Shown here: piece after piece, positions 34,578 to 46,720 of the stretch
How the letters are laid out: every line of letters starts with the position of its first letter
Numbering within the stretch: the stretch's first letter is position 1
Source of the DNA: Populus alba
Taxonomy: Eukaryota > Streptophyta > Magnoliopsida > Malpighiales > Salicaceae
NCBI RefSeq assembly: GCF_005239225.2
Contig: NC_133291.1
Coordinates: forward strand, 1,240,001 to 1,304,000
Direction: 5' to 3'
Length of the DNA stretch: 64,000 nt
Program-made: the position numbers and the translations under genes
The notes under the pieces: generated by a model
Told to the model about the DNA's origin: nothing
Database searches by the model: none
What the model saw: the letters and a program-made list of their open reading frames with translations, nothing else

Positions 34578-36450
34578 ATCGGATCCATATATTTTAATTC
34601 TAGATTATATTTTTATGTAGACAACATCAACACAGGTTGGATCAGCCAATCAATCTGTACCAAGTTTAACAACTGAAGTTAAAAGGTAAAAGTCGTTGAT
34701 TCTATAATGTAATGGGCACATGTGAAGTTTTTTTTAAACAAAATAAAGGAAAACAACTTCAAGAAGAAGACATATCTTCTGATGGGTTGCGTAGTTCCTT
34801 CCACACAATTCCAGATCATTGGTTGACTTTAGAGTCCATCCAATTCCTCGCGATTCCTTGGCTAAAGCAACGCTGTCTCCCCTCACATGAGATTTCCTCT
34901 GATGGAGGATGTAACCATGCCCCTCTGCCTCCCGGAAGATTCTTTGCCGATCATAGCATATTTCCTCGGAAAAATAATGCGAAGGAAACAATTTTTTTAT
35001 TTATGTCCACGACGAGAATTAGTCGTACAAAACACGTGGCATTCTTTTAGATCACCAGGGGTCGGAAAACATTTATTTTTGAAAATCCAAATGACTTGTA
35101 TGTTGTAAAAAGAGAAGCTTTTTTATAAATACTATGTATTTTGATAAAAGCAGAAGATATTTATTGACTTAGAAATAAAAATAATTAATGTTATGCGTCC
35201 GTTATAGCTTGATAAACTAGAAAGAATTGCTGCTCCCTTGAGCAACAAGTTCAAACCTAAAAAACCCCGCTCAAAATAATTATTTTTCAAAATATATTAA
35301 ATATATATGAAAAATTCACATTGAATGCTATGGTACAAATATATCCACAGCTATTGAAGAAAAAATCTACTCAGTAAACAAAAGAATTATGGGGAAAATC
35401 TCAAGAGTAAAAAAATAAAAATAAAATTAATTCAAGGACTTCTTATCGCATCTATAACATAAGTGATAAAACATTCGCTATTTGTCACATAAATTACGTA
35501 TTGGTAATCTAATAATTAAAAGGAAACTAAATGCCATCACAACTTATAAAACATGAAACATAAAGAAAACCTTGTTTTATCCGTGAATAAATGGACACTA
35601 TTATTTTACCACAAAGAGTGACGCTACCAAATATTTTAGTCTATTTAGGAGTGTGGTATAAATTATTTTTTAATTGAAAATATATATTTTTAATTTTTAA
35701 TTATTAACATCAACACATCAATTTTTTAAAAAATATTAAAAAACTAATTTTAAATAAAAAAAATTAAATTTCAGATAAATACACTTCATTCTATTAAAAT
35801 TTAAAAGTACATATTGCAATAGAATAGTAGAAAAAATTAAAAAAAATGTTATCTATTTACTTGAAGAAATGAAAACAAAAAATAGCATTTTTCTTATGTG
35901 TATTTATAAAATTCGCGTACCCTTCGAGTTCATATTGGATTTATAATTTTTTACCGGTTAAAACACCCACCTCAAAATAAAAATAAAAATACGAAAAAGA
36001 AAAGAAAAAAAACATACACACACCTGTGATCTACACATCGAAGATTAGATCCCATAATCCCCCACAAATCTCTCTCCTTAATCTGCCTCTCCCCCACCCT
36101 CCTCTCCCTCCCAAAACACAGACAAGAGCTCTTCCCTTTCCAGAAGGGATTTTTTTTTTCAGTCACTTCAACAATAAAACAGTCAGTTACTTTTTTGCGT
36201 CTTCTCTGATAACTTCCCCTCTTGTTTCCTCCCACATTTCATAGAAACAGAAGAAGATTCATGAATCCTCACACTATAAACTTCCATTTCTATTTCTTGT
36301 GTCAAGATGAGGCCTTTATTTCTTGCTGCTTTTCTAAGTGTAGAATCAGATCAAGGATTGTGTAAAGAGATTGAGAAAGATAAAGGGTCTTGTTGATTTT
36401 GAGTTCTTGAATATAAGTGAGTGAAAAAGATTGGAACTTTACATCTAAAA
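34578..36450. other. Intergenic and leader of the RING gene
   Basis: No confident gene. Overlapping ORFs on both strands at 34712-35108 show no family I recognise. A MITE-like AT-rich block with attaacatcaacacatcaa lies at about 35645-35800. From about 36030 the plus strand becomes C/T-rich (ctctctccttaatctgcctc and similar), typical of a plant 5' leader, leading into the RING-H2 gene at 36451. Confidence 0.5.
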
Positions 36451-39435
36451 ATGATAGCTTCAGGGATAAATTTGGTGATGACAGTAATAGGATTTGGTGT
36501 AAGCACTATGTTTATAGTTTTTGTTTGTACTCGCCTTCTCTGTGCTCGGATTCAGTTGAATGCTTCAAGAAGAGCTTTTCCTATTGCTTCCAGATCTAAT
36601 CTTAGCTTAGTAAGCACTTCCCTTTGGTTTTCAGCACTGTTTCTATATTTAGTTGGTTGTTATAATGTGTTTTCTATGATTTTTTGTGTAAAATGAAGTG
36701 GGTTTTATATGGTTTTTGGTGTTGGAATTGAATGAGTGGAGTTGGATTTTAGCTTCTTTTTTTCCCCAGTTTTTAATTGGGTTTCATTTATCTGTTTGTC
36801 TAATTTTGGATATTTTGATTATTCATTTATTGTACTATGGAAATTAATGTGGGCTTGTTTTATGGTTTTTTGTTTTGTAATTCTGTGAGTGGAGTAGGCT
36901 GGATTTTAGCTTCTAAAGCTGGAGTTTTTTTGTTTTTTTAACTGGGTTTAGTTTCCTGTGTTTGTTTAAATTTGGATATTTTATTTGTGGCAATACAAAG
37001 TCAAGTACCAAATTAATTGTCTTTAAGCAAAAATTGGAACTGGCATATTGAACAATAGAGTGTGATATAAACGTACTTAATGTGAGGCAAAAAGTCCCAT
37101 TTTTTGTAAAAAAATACAATTTAATCTTTGACATTTGGTTTTTTCATTTGCTGAATAGAGTTTTGTTTCATGGGGTAATTGTTTGTCTAGGAGCTTAACT
37201 GTTAATTTTTGACATGTGTTACAGTTGGAACGAGGTGGTCTTGAGCATGTATTTGTAGCAAACTTTCCAACCAAGAAGTACAATGATAAGATTTTCTCAG
37301 CTTCAGAAGATGCCCAGTATGTTCTTCCTTCCCTGCTCTATTCCTTTTTAGTATTATTGGTTTTGGTTTTTATGCCATGATTTTGTATGAAATAGATAAT
37401 TTTCCTAGTTTTCGAACCATGTTGGCTTAAGTTGTCATTACAGTGAAGAATATGCAGTGCCAGTAATATTGTGTTATGATTTTTTATTTTTTATTTTGAA
37501 GGTTTCATCCATTTGTAATTCTATTTTTGAAAGATGTTTAGAACAGGGTGTGGAGGTGTAAGATTGATGATTTCTTATAAATTTTAGTTTTCTTCTAATA
37601 TAAACTTTGATTTAGTTGTGGCTATCTTGTATGAGACAGACTAAGCACGCATTTGTGCTGGGATCTCTTTTTCATGTTTATTTATTTATTTATTTTTATT
37701 GTACTCTCTGTTTGACTGAGCAGAGTTTCTGAAACCTTATCGCTAAATGTTTGGAGTGGTATGACTGGGATGAAATTCTCTCAGTGCACAAAAACCTTTA
37801 TTTAGCTATCTTGCGGTGTTCTGTTTTTCTAACTGTAGATGCTATCTTCTTACACCAGTCTTGCAGGTGATATTTAACTAATGTTGCTTAATAAAACACC
37901 ACCTTCTCTCCCAGGCCTTTGACGCTTGATTGATCGGTCAAAAATTATTTAAAATGTTTCCACAAGGCACATGGAATTTGAGGCGGGGCTTGCTAACAAT
38001 TAACTAATGGGAATTGGACCTCGGATGCTCGTGGTTGTTTTTTCACCCCTTGACAGCAGGAAAAGAAAAGAAAAGAAAAAAACGGTGGTATTCAGAAGGA
38101 CTGGCTCACTATTTGAGTTTTGATTGAAGCAACCTTTGAGCTTTGGGGAATCCAATTTGCCTGACCTTGATAAATTATGAAAGTTGTGGCGAAATAGAAG
38201 AATTTTTCTGCTCCATTTTTTGGAGTACCCAAACTTGCCTTTTCTTTTCGTTTTTTCTAGCATAATTCACCAGTTCAATGTGGGTGACAATAACCTCTGT
38301 GATCTTCATGAGGAAGTGAAAACAGAGGGTTGGGCGATAGGAATTGTTGAGAAAGGGGTTACTCTGTTGGATGTGGAGCCTCAATTCTCCTAAAGACAAT
38401 TTTGCTCATCTGAAGTGGAAAGGCATGAAACTGGTTGTATGTGTGCACTTATAAATGAATCTTTAACTCCTAAACAACCAAACCTTCTCGCTTGGTTATG
38501 TTTTCATTGGTCATAAGCCATCCTTTTGTTAATACTAGTTGCGTGATGCTGTGAAAAAGTTTCAAGAAATACGATTCATTTATACTTTTTAGTTTGTGAC
38601 AGTGCTCCTTTAGAGGGCTTAATTTATTTTCTGAACCTTTTGTACGCATTCTAACTGGTACACTTAGTGCTGGAACCCTTTTTTTTGTTGTCACTGAAAT
38701 CCTCACGATTATATGTTTGTTTTTCTTCAGAATTTTTTTAATTGGTTCATTTTTACTATAATTTTTATTTTGCTCTATTTTTGGTCACATGAACCTCCTT
38801 CCGAGGAAGCATCTAAAAGTAGGTTGACATCATATTGGTAATTGGATCATCATGACAGATAGCAGCCGGGTTTCAATTGCACCCTGTCCATGTTGTCTCT
38901 TTAGCATATTGGTTTCCACTTGGATTTGAGTTGTTTATCTTCACAGTTCACCGTATCCTGCCATTTCACAATTTTCTGCTAATAAGTTGTGGTTTTATGT
39001 GGCAGATGCACAATTTGTCTTGCAGAATATCATGGCGATGATATATTGCGGATTCTCCCCTACTGTGGGCACTCCTTCCATGTGACCTGCATAGACATAT
39101 GGTTGCAACAGCATTCCACTTGTCCTATTTGTCGAATATCATTGCGTGAATTTCCTGAGAAAAAGTGTGTGATGCAACCCCTGTCCAGTTCAGCTATCCG
39201 TTCTCGATATGGCACAGAGACATTTGATTCCCATTCTTATAACTATATGTTAACTGAGCATGGGATTTCACCTGGATCAATCAACAACCATGGGATGGAC
39301 CCCATTCAAGATAATCATTGTGCATCTGATGGTGATGAAGAAGAAGGCGGGGAGAATTCACCCCCCTTGACCGAGAGAAATCAGATTGCAAAAGACATAG
39401 CTGACAAGCAAGTAGAAAGCCCGTCAAATCCCTAG
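36451..39435 (+). CDS. ATL-type RING-H2 E3 ubiquitin ligase, 3 exons, 226 aa
   Basis: Exons 36451-36609, 37225-37316 and 39006-39435 join in frame (681 nt); intron 2 is long (1.7 kb). The first ATG after the leader gives MIASGINLVMTVIGFGVSTM. One membrane span lies at about residues 8-30. A GLEHVFVANFPTKKY segment follows in the place of the ATL GLD motif. The RING-H2 finger has all eight ligands: C85, C88, C104, H106, H109, C112, C123 and C126, with the conserved Trp W116 in DIWLQQHSTC. This spacing is that of ATL-family E3 ligases, which anchor in a membrane and transfer ubiquitin from an E2 to substrates. The C-terminus is acidic and Ser-rich (DGDEEEGGENSP) and may bind substrates. The exact ATL number cannot be assigned. 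A 3' untranslated region probably extends to about 39990. Confidence 0.88.
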
Positions 39436-40920
39436 ATACTTCAGAAGAGTCAAAATGTAAGCTGCATTCATTAGGTTTTCCAATTTTACAGGGTCCAAAT
39501 ATGGGTATATAGAGTGAAAAAAGTTGGAATGCCATTGGAACAACTCCCAGAAAGTTCATTGTTCTTCTCTCGTGGCTTACTGTAAATATTGCAAAAGTCA
39601 TTTGTTGATCAATTTTCCCCTTCAAAATGGTTGATTTCTGGGCAGTTTTGTTAGTTTCGGTTGTGAAATAGAATCTGATGAAGAAATGCCTCTCCCCCTC
39701 TCATACAAGTGTAACTGCAGCGATCTGTGTACACAGAAACACATCAGATGTAGATAATCCTACCTTTCTTCCCAATGTTTCTTTCATTGGACTTTTCACA
39801 AGACGCAACCCTTGTGGGGTTTGCAACTCTGATATGCTCTACATGTCTCCTGCTTTAGAATATGTCTGGATTGTTTATAAAGCTACTACTAAGCAGCTCA
39901 TTTGTTGTGAAGATTGTAGATTTGACTGGAGCACCTGATCTTGCCTTTTGGTACCTTTCTATTCAGGCCTGTCTTTTCAATATTTTTCTTGTATGCATAG
40001 AGAATGTTTGTAATAACATATATTTTTCAAATAATTTTTTATGCTGAAATATATATTTAATAATATTTTTTTTATTTTTTAAAATTATTTTTGATATTAA
40101 TATATTAAAACAATTCAAAACATGTAAATTATATTAAATTTTAATAAAATAAATAAATTTTTTAAGACCGTGTTTTCCAAACGATTCCAAGGTCACGTTC
40201 TGTGTTCTTTACTTCTCTTGTCTCCTTGTGAACAAGAGTGAAAATGTTATCATTAGAGGAAGCATCATAATTGGATCTGGAGGCCCTTCTGTCCCCATGG
40301 ATAGTTTTGGAGGGCTAATCTTTTAATGGCAACAAACGGCAGAAAGCTGAAAGATTTGGTTTCTGTTAACCTAGCAAAGATCCTACCACCATTTGTTTGC
40401 GTTTACAATTGCGTATGATTATGTTTTATAAGTATTTTTTTGTATACAAATAAAAATCAAATAATTTTTTTTTAATGCTTTTGATGTGCTAATTTCAAAA
40501 TTTTAAAAAATAAAAAATCACATTTTCAAAAGAAAAGTATTTTTACAAAGTATTATCATGCATCATGATTCTAATCACAGTAGCACACGAAGTGCGCAAT
40601 GGAGCTAAGTAACAAGAAGAAAATATAAAGAAAGCACATCCAGGAATATCGAACTCTGTGAAAACATCATGTCAGGGCCAAACTTGGGGAATCTTTAAAC
40701 TACAGGGACCAAAGTGGAACTTAGTTGAAACCAGAAGGGCTAAAACATCTAACATTTGCAGAACGTGTTGTTTGTCAGGAATTCTATATTATATTGTGAA
40801 ATCTGTGAAGATCTGTGGGAGGTTGCTCTTTCTTCAGTTGCTTTCATACACAGGTTGTCTGTGTGGGTGCATAAATAGTGGCTTTGCAATGACCATGTTC
40901 CCTGTCTTTAATTCTTCTCT
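39436..40920. other. 3' flank of RING gene, MITE remnants
   Basis: The first 550 bp are probably 3' untranslated sequence. Two degenerate copies of the MITE family follow, at about 40002-40184 (gtttgtaat... to ...ttccaaacgattcc) and, in the opposite orientation, about 40390-40580 (gcttttgatgtgctaattt). A stretch at about 40675-40740 (gggccaaacttggggaatc) resembles repeat DNA. No gene is seen. Confidence 0.5.
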
Positions 40921-41121
40921 CTTTCTTTTTATTTGATTTACGTGGGTGTCCTGGCCAGTTTGCGCGTACCATGACTAATCCTATGGCTCACTGAACATCC
41001 TGCAAACTCAATGAGCATGTAAGGCATCGCGGGGGTGACAGGCGTGCACGGTGAAGTTTCAACCCAGGATGCAGAGGAAGGGAACAAACCCCTTCAACCT
41101 CTAGGGCAAGACCTCAAGTAC
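40921..41121 (-). mobile_element. SINE, minus orientation, 12-bp target-site duplication
   Basis: Flanked by taattcttctct at 40909-40920 and 41122-41133. On the minus strand the head is tRNA-like with gggttgaaac as a box-B-like site. The body contains cgcgcaaactggccagga and ends in an A-rich tail (T-rich on the plus strand at 40921-40936). The target-site duplication is readable and near-perfect, so the insertion is fairly recent. Confidence 0.85.
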
Positions 41122-41239
41122 TAATTCTTCTCTTTCTATGCAAGTGTTGTTGTGTCTCAAAACAAAGCCATTTATGCTTTTATTTTCTAGTTTTTAATAA
41201 TTTCGTATATCCAATATGGAAATCCCCCTCTTTTCTTTG

Positions 41240-41431
41240 ATTTCTTTTTTTTTTTTAATTAACGTGGATGTTTGAGTCATCTTCCACGTACTTCGACTAA
41301 TTTCATGAGCTTTAAAGTTAACGATCATGTAAGTTAAAAAAATTTGATTTACATGAGGTTTGTGAGACTTGAATTGATAATCTTTAAAACATAAACTCAA
41401 AGCTTAGCCAATTAAACTATATCTCTCAAGA
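41240..41431 (-). mobile_element. SINE, minus orientation, second copy, 9-bp target-site duplication
   Basis: Flanked by ttttctttg at 41231-41239 and 41432-41440. It has the same order of segments as the copy at 40921-41121 but is more diverged (aacgtggatgtttgagtc, cgactaatttcatgagc, aacgatcatgtaag, then a tRNA-like head near 41400-41430). The two elements lie only about 120 bp apart and have different duplicated target sites, so they are independent insertions. Confidence 0.8.
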
Positions 41432-41440
41432 TTTTCTTTG

Positions 41441-43518
41441 TTTGTTTCTCTTGTTTTATTATGGACATTAAATTTAATTTATGAGTCAACTTGTCGAAGT
41501 TTGAGAGAATAAACCCGTGACAATTAAATTTGTTTTTGAAGCCCAAACAATATCTTATTAAAATTTTTTAAGGAAAGTAAACAAAGTTTTTAACCAATCA
41601 TGAATGAATCTACTGAATGATGTTTTGAGTTAATTTTTTTAGACCTGATTTATGGTAAATTAAATTAATTGATTCTGAATTAAGCTATCGAATGATAAAA
41701 TTTTATAACACACTTTTTACATCCTTGTCCAGGCTGTTTTCTTAACATCAAAATCACTGAATCATAGCCCTAACTATTTAGATTAAATCCTTCTTTGATT
41801 GTTTGAATTTTAAAGAAATCACGTCCACACGATGATTCTCAATAAATTATGTTCTTTCAATGTTTTACAAGGAAAACAACCTTGTGGTTTGAAATTTTTT
41901 TTAAAATGATTTCTGAATTGATATATTTTTTAATATTTTTAATATTATTTTAATATGTTTTTAATTAAAAAAACATTTTAAAATCACACAATAAATTGTT
42001 TAGCATTGCCTTTTGAAAATGATTTTGAAAAAATTTATCTTTTTTTAAAAAAAATTAATATGTTTTTAATATTTTCAGATTATTTTGATGTATTGTTAAA
42101 AATAATTTTTTAAAAATAAAAAAAATAATTTATTTTAATATATTTTAAAATAATAAATATTTAAAAAATAATAAATACCACGTTCTCAAATACAGTCATA
42201 GTAAAAACCGAAAGAAATATGATTTACATATCAAATAATTAAAGAGAAATCCCCTCAACATCCAGCTCCAGGAGTCCAGGTACAAGATGGACCCGTACAG
42301 CACGCGGATTCCAGGGGCTGAAAAAGCGGATTCATGAATGCAAAAGCCTTCCTTCACAAGGACATCAATTTCTCGAAAATTTCTTCAAATTACAGAGAGA
42401 AATAGATAAAGTAAGAAAATAACATCCGGGTACCTCAAAAAGTAATATAAATCCAATCATCTATTAAAAAATTATTTTTCTTAATTCATTCTCTTTTATT
42501 TATTTATTTATTTTTCTCCCTTTTATATTTATAAATAATCATAGCTCGAATATAGCTTAAAGTAGTCATGCCGAAGTCCAAAAAGTGTGGTCTATTCTAA
42601 TTAATGTGCCAACAAAATATAGTTGTGATAATTAAATGGGCCGTCTACTTTGTGATAAATTTATGGGTGGTCCTGAGCAGCTACTTATTTTATGAATTAT
42701 TAGTTAGGCCTCTGCACTGATTAATCCCAACCTATCACCATAATATCATATATACTAACATTTTTGGCCTCATCAGAAAATAATAAATAATCCATGCTAT
42801 ATCCCTAAACACCTTTTCACCTAATATGATAAATCATACCCAGAAAACCTAAATCATTGATTGAAATCGAATATAAAAAACGTGTTTGAGGAGTGTGGTT
42901 ATGGTTGTTTTTCAAAGTGTTTTTTACTTAGAAAAATATACTAATAATATTATTTTATTTTTTAAAAATTATTTTTAAGATCAGTATATCAAAATGATTT
43001 AAAAACATTAAAAAATATATTACTTCAAAAAAAAAAAATTTAAAATTTTTTCAGAAAATGTTTTTAAAAACATTTCCAAATACCCTCTAAATATAGTTTA
43101 GGATGTAGTTCTTATGAGTTAGTCGGCGATGGTCATAATATATATTTCAATTTTATGAAAAAGATCTTCGTCGTTAATTTCAAAATCTTTCCTTGCAAGA
43201 TAATAAGATAATCTAGTGAGTCCATTTGTTAGGACGAGGAGGACGAGGAGCATCTGTGTCATATTTCAACTGTCAGTGAAATTTCCTGCATCTCGCTTCT
43301 CAAATCAGCGGGGATCAAAAAGAATTCTATTGGATTCAACCATAACCCCACAATGAAATTCATTGATGTATAGAAGTAATTATAGAGATGAGGCTTTTGA
43401 AAAAAAATCTGAAAGGCTCCATAGGTTTGTAGTTGTTGGATAAACACCCGTTCATGCCAGCAACAGATTCGGCTAAATGCTTCTTTGAGACACGAGCAGT
43501 TGTCTACCCTGCCGGAGA
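41441..43518. other. Intergenic, MITE-rich
   Basis: AT-rich with decayed MITE-like segments at about 41885-42190 and a better copy at 42881-43083. An ORF at 43259-43711 on the minus strand is interrupted by the 87-bp mini-element at 43519-43605; I recognise no protein in it. No gene is supported. Confidence 0.5.
42881..43083. mobile_element. MITE copy, about 200 bp
   Basis: Left end cgtgtttgaggagtgtgg with gttgtttttcaaagtg; right end catttccaaataccctc, which reads ggtatttggaaatg on the other strand. The interior has tatcaaaatgatttaaaaac and A-rich DNA in the same order as the MITE at 27960-28160. Confidence 0.65.
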
Positions 43519-43605
43519 TCAGGGGCGGAGCCAGGATATTAGGAGGTTTGGGAGGTCCCCCCCCCCCCCCGGGCCCCTGCCAGCCACCCCCTGCCTCCGC
43601 CCCTG
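43519..43605. mobile_element. 87-bp GC-rich mini-element with inverted ends
   Basis: Left end caggggcggagccagg and right end cctgcctccgcccctg are inverted repeats of 16 bp with one mismatch. Between them is a long C run (43558-43570) and gggcccc. The six bases cggaga occur on both sides (43513-43518 and 43606-43611) as a possible target-site duplication. The base composition differs sharply from its surroundings. ggggcggag-type ends occur in small plant transposons, but I cannot name the superfamily. Confidence 0.65.
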
Positions 43606-43927
43606 CGGAGAAGAGAGCTGGTGAATATACGCTAAGATAGATTCTTTGTCCGCAAACGATCAGGGTGTCAAGAAATATAGTCCAGGATGCTCGAGAAGGG
43701 TGCACGCACAAACACAGGAACTATACAGAAGACAATTAAAATGGAAAAGACTTCTATAATTCTCATAGGGCATAATATGCTTGCACCATTGTTCTTGACT
43801 TAATTAACGACATCAAAATGAAGAATTAATAACATAATAGTTATAGAAATCACAAACGTTTCTAGGCAGGACACTAATTAATTAGTGCCATTATATATAA
43901 TCAACTCGTCGCAGGATCACAGCTTAA

Positions 43928-45472
43928 TTAAACTCTAGGCTTGATCATAGCTCTGAGGCTATTCTTCATAGACACAGTAAACTCCAACTTCCCAGAGAAA
44001 TCCAACTTGCTATTAGGTGGATAAGCAGTCCATTCAAATTCTTGAACCATTCTTGCAATCATCAGGTGAAGGTGCACAGTGGCCAGCCCTAAACCAGGGC
44101 ATATCCTCCTCCCCACACCAAAAGGCATCATCTTCACCCCTGTAACTCCTGTAATATCGGCATCCTCTCCGTCGGAAATGAATCGATCCGGGTTGAATTT
44201 TTCAGGATTGTTCCACAATTTTGGGTCCTCTCCTATTCCATGAGAGAAAAATTCAACACTTGCATCAAGTGGTATATCATACCCTGCCAATGTCGTCGGC
44301 TTGGTAACTGCATGACTTAGAACAAAATAGGTAGGAGGGTGTTTACGTAGCAATTCTTTTACTACTGCATGCAAATACTCCATTTTCTCTACATCTTTCT
44401 CGTCCACTTTTCGATCACCGACAGCTGATTTTATCTCATTGTAGAGCTTCGTCTGAACCTCGGGATTGGAAATTAGCTGTGCAATGCCCCATTCGACAGC
44501 GGTCGCTGTAGTGTCAGTCCCACCGTTGAGGAACTCCGAGCAAAGAGTGACGAGCTCTTCATTACTTGGAGTTGATTTCCTTCCTTCGACTGTTAGGTCA
44601 AAAAGGGTATCCAGGTATGAAAATGACATCGCCGATTTGTCTGATCCAGGGTTTCGGACTGCATTCCTTCGCTTTTCGATGAAGGAAACCATGAAATTTA
44701 CTTGCGCTTTCCTTACTTCAGACGCCCTCTTTCTTTGCTTGGAGAAAAACAGACTTAAAATCGGAAGGAAGTCATCAATTCTTGGATCAAGAACGATCAA
44801 GACTGACTTCATTACCTGATCCATTTTCTCAATGGTCTCATCATCCATTTCAATACCAAAACACATGGCTAGAAGTATGCAAAACACTGCAAACCGGACA
44901 TTTTTAATCACCCAAACAGCTCCACTATTAGCCTCAGCTTCGGTTCTTAGCCGATTAATAAGTGTCTCCATTGCACTATCTCTTGCGTTACGAAACTCCT
45001 TGATCCTACTTGAACTAAGCATGTTTTGCACCATGTTTCGCCTCAGCGACCGCCATACCGAACCATAAACTGCCGCATTGACACTGAACTTATTGCAGCT
45101 AAAGATGGTTCTTGTTGGGTTTTCCTTAGGCCTAGATGCAAAGCAAGCACCCCTTTCAATAAGCGCCTCGTGGGCTAACTTCGCATCGCTGATGATGATC
45201 ATTGTTCTTGTTCCCATTTTAAGAGTGAAAATTGAACCATATTTCGAACGTATATCATCAACATAATCAAAGAAAGGCTTGCCTGATTGAGCAACTTGGA
45301 AAAGATTCCCAACAATAGGCCAACCGGGTGGACCTGGAGGGAGGTGTGAGCGTTTGGATTTGGGTTTTCGAGAAAGCAGGAAAATGAGGCCTGAAATGAA
45401 CAGGGCAAGAATGGTAAAGAAGAGATGATAGTAAGGATCAAGAGTTGCAGAACTAAAACTGAGAAGAGACAT
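43928..45472 (-). CDS. CYP77A: Cytochrome P450, CYP77A subfamily, intronless, 514 aa
   Basis: The start at 45472 gives MSLLSFSSATLDPYYHLFFT with an N-terminal membrane anchor at about residues 15-33; upstream in-frame codons to 45748 do not look like P450. Landmarks: proline hinge PPGPPGWP (45-52), I-helix GGTDTT (317-322), ExxR E373-R376 (ELLR), NPDRF (427-431) and heme loop PFGVGRRICPG (450-460) with the heme ligand Cys458. Length and sequence match CYP77A closely, and CYP77A genes are usually without introns. Members are ER enzymes that hydroxylate or epoxidise C16/C18 fatty acids in-chain, using electrons from P450 reductase, and take part in cutin formation in flowers and other surfaces. 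That role is known for Arabidopsis CYP77A4/A6 and is inferred here. All key residues are present. Confidence 0.95.
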   Translation of the reverse strand: MSLLSFSSATLDPYYHLFFTILALFISGLIFLLSRKPKSKRSHLPPGPPGWPIVGNLFQVAQSGKPFFDYVDDIRSKYGSIFTLKMGTRTMIIISDAKLAHEALIERGACFASRPKENPTRTIFSCNKFSVNAAVYGSVWRSLRRNMVQNMLSSSRIKEFRNARDSAMETLINRLRTEAEANSGAVWVIKNVRFAVFCILLAMCFGIEMDDETIEKMDQVMKSVLIVLDPRIDDFLPILSLFFSKQRKRASEVRKAQVNFMVSFIEKRRNAVRNPGSDKSAMSFSYLDTLFDLTVEGRKSTPSNEELVTLCSEFLNGGTDTTATAVEWGIAQLISNPEVQTKLYNEIKSAVGDRKVDEKDVEKMEYLHAVVKELLRKHPPTYFVLSHAVTKPTTLAGYDIPLDASVEFFSHGIGEDPKLWNNPEKFNPDRFISDGEDADITGVTGVKMMPFGVGRRICPGLGLATVHLHLMIARMVQEFEWTAYPPNSKLDFSGKLEFTVSMKNSLRAMIKPRV

Positions 45473-46670
45473 TGTGTTTGTTCTAAGGAGAGATGAAAGG
45501 GGGAGACGTGAATGATGCTGGACTGATGTGGTTTTTGGAGAAGAAAGTCTATAAGAATGGCAAGAGCATGAAATTGCAGGTGGGATTTCAATAATGAACA
45601 CGACGTTTGCTAGAGTACATACATTATTCGGGTGGGTGGTTGTTAACTGATAAAGCTTATCGCGCATGTTCAAACAATCGACAACCCTACTTGATGCTAA
45701 GAAGTTATGATCGGTAAGACCAAGGACGATAAATACCAGAGACCCCACTAGCTAGCTTGCTGTATACAATGATGCTTTTCAGACACGGACAGGGAGAACC
45801 ACTTCCAGCTTCTATTAAATGTTTGCAACTAATGTAGGTAGTAAAACGACAAGGGGTTTCCTCACTTGAATTTTTTGTTCTTTTTTTTTAAAAAAAAAGG
45901 AGCATTAGTTGAAGTCATTTTCTACTATATGATATATATAATATATGTTTCAAGGAAACCGTTACCCCTAGATCCTGATTTTTTTTTTAGTGTATTAAGA
46001 TACTGTTTGGAAATGAGTTTTATCTTATATTTTATTAAAATTAATTTTTTAAATATTTTTTATATTATTTTGATATGATATTAAAAATAAAAAAAATATT
46101 ATAAAAATATTTTTTTTATAAAAATTATTTTAAAAAACAACTATTTAAATAATAAATTAATAAAGTTATAGATATAAAAAAATTAATTAGACCGAGCCTA
46201 GGGAGGTAATTGATCGTTAATTGATATACAAACCATGTGGGTTTCTGTTATTTTTCTTCAATTATTTTTTTTCACCACTTTGTTATTTATGACATCGGCT
46301 ATGGACAGGGAGGAGGGTGTTTTTTTTTTTTTTTAATATCCCAGTATATACATTTTTGGGGGACAAAAAGTAAGTTTTGTTTTTAAGGATCAAACTGATT
46401 TTCTTTTCAAAGGACCAAACGTATCATTTGTTTTAGAAGGAGAAAGCTAAATCTCTATCTTTGCAGCGTTGAAACATGTCAGGAAACAAGTAATTTAAGG
46501 GGGGATATGTTGAGATTTTCATTTTTTGGGAATTAAATTAAAACCTTGTTGAGAAAAGGGACTAAATGTGCTGCATTACTAAGTCTGGGGCCTAGGGGGA
46601 CAAAGTCGGCCCACCTTGGATTCGGCCACGTAAATGCACAATTGATTGATGATGAATGTGCTCTCTTTTG

Positions 46671-46673
<3 letters not shown>

Positions 46674-46718
<45 letters not shown>
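46674..46718. repeat. TA dinucleotide microsatellite
   Basis: About 22 uninterrupted AT units, among the longest in the window. Confidence 0.95.

Positions 46719-46720
<2 letters not shown>

Noticed and set aside
34712..35108. Overlapping ORFs of 73-112 codons on both strands
   Set aside because: No recognisable protein on either strand and no splice or promoter context.
43259..43711. 150-codon minus-strand ORF
   Set aside because: It contains the 87-bp mini-element as apparent coding sequence (Gly/Pro-rich stretch) and matches no protein I know.
45473..45748. N-terminal extension of CYP77A (606-aa version)
   Set aside because: P450 similarity and the membrane anchor begin at the ATG at 45472; upstream codons are unlike any P450 N-terminus.
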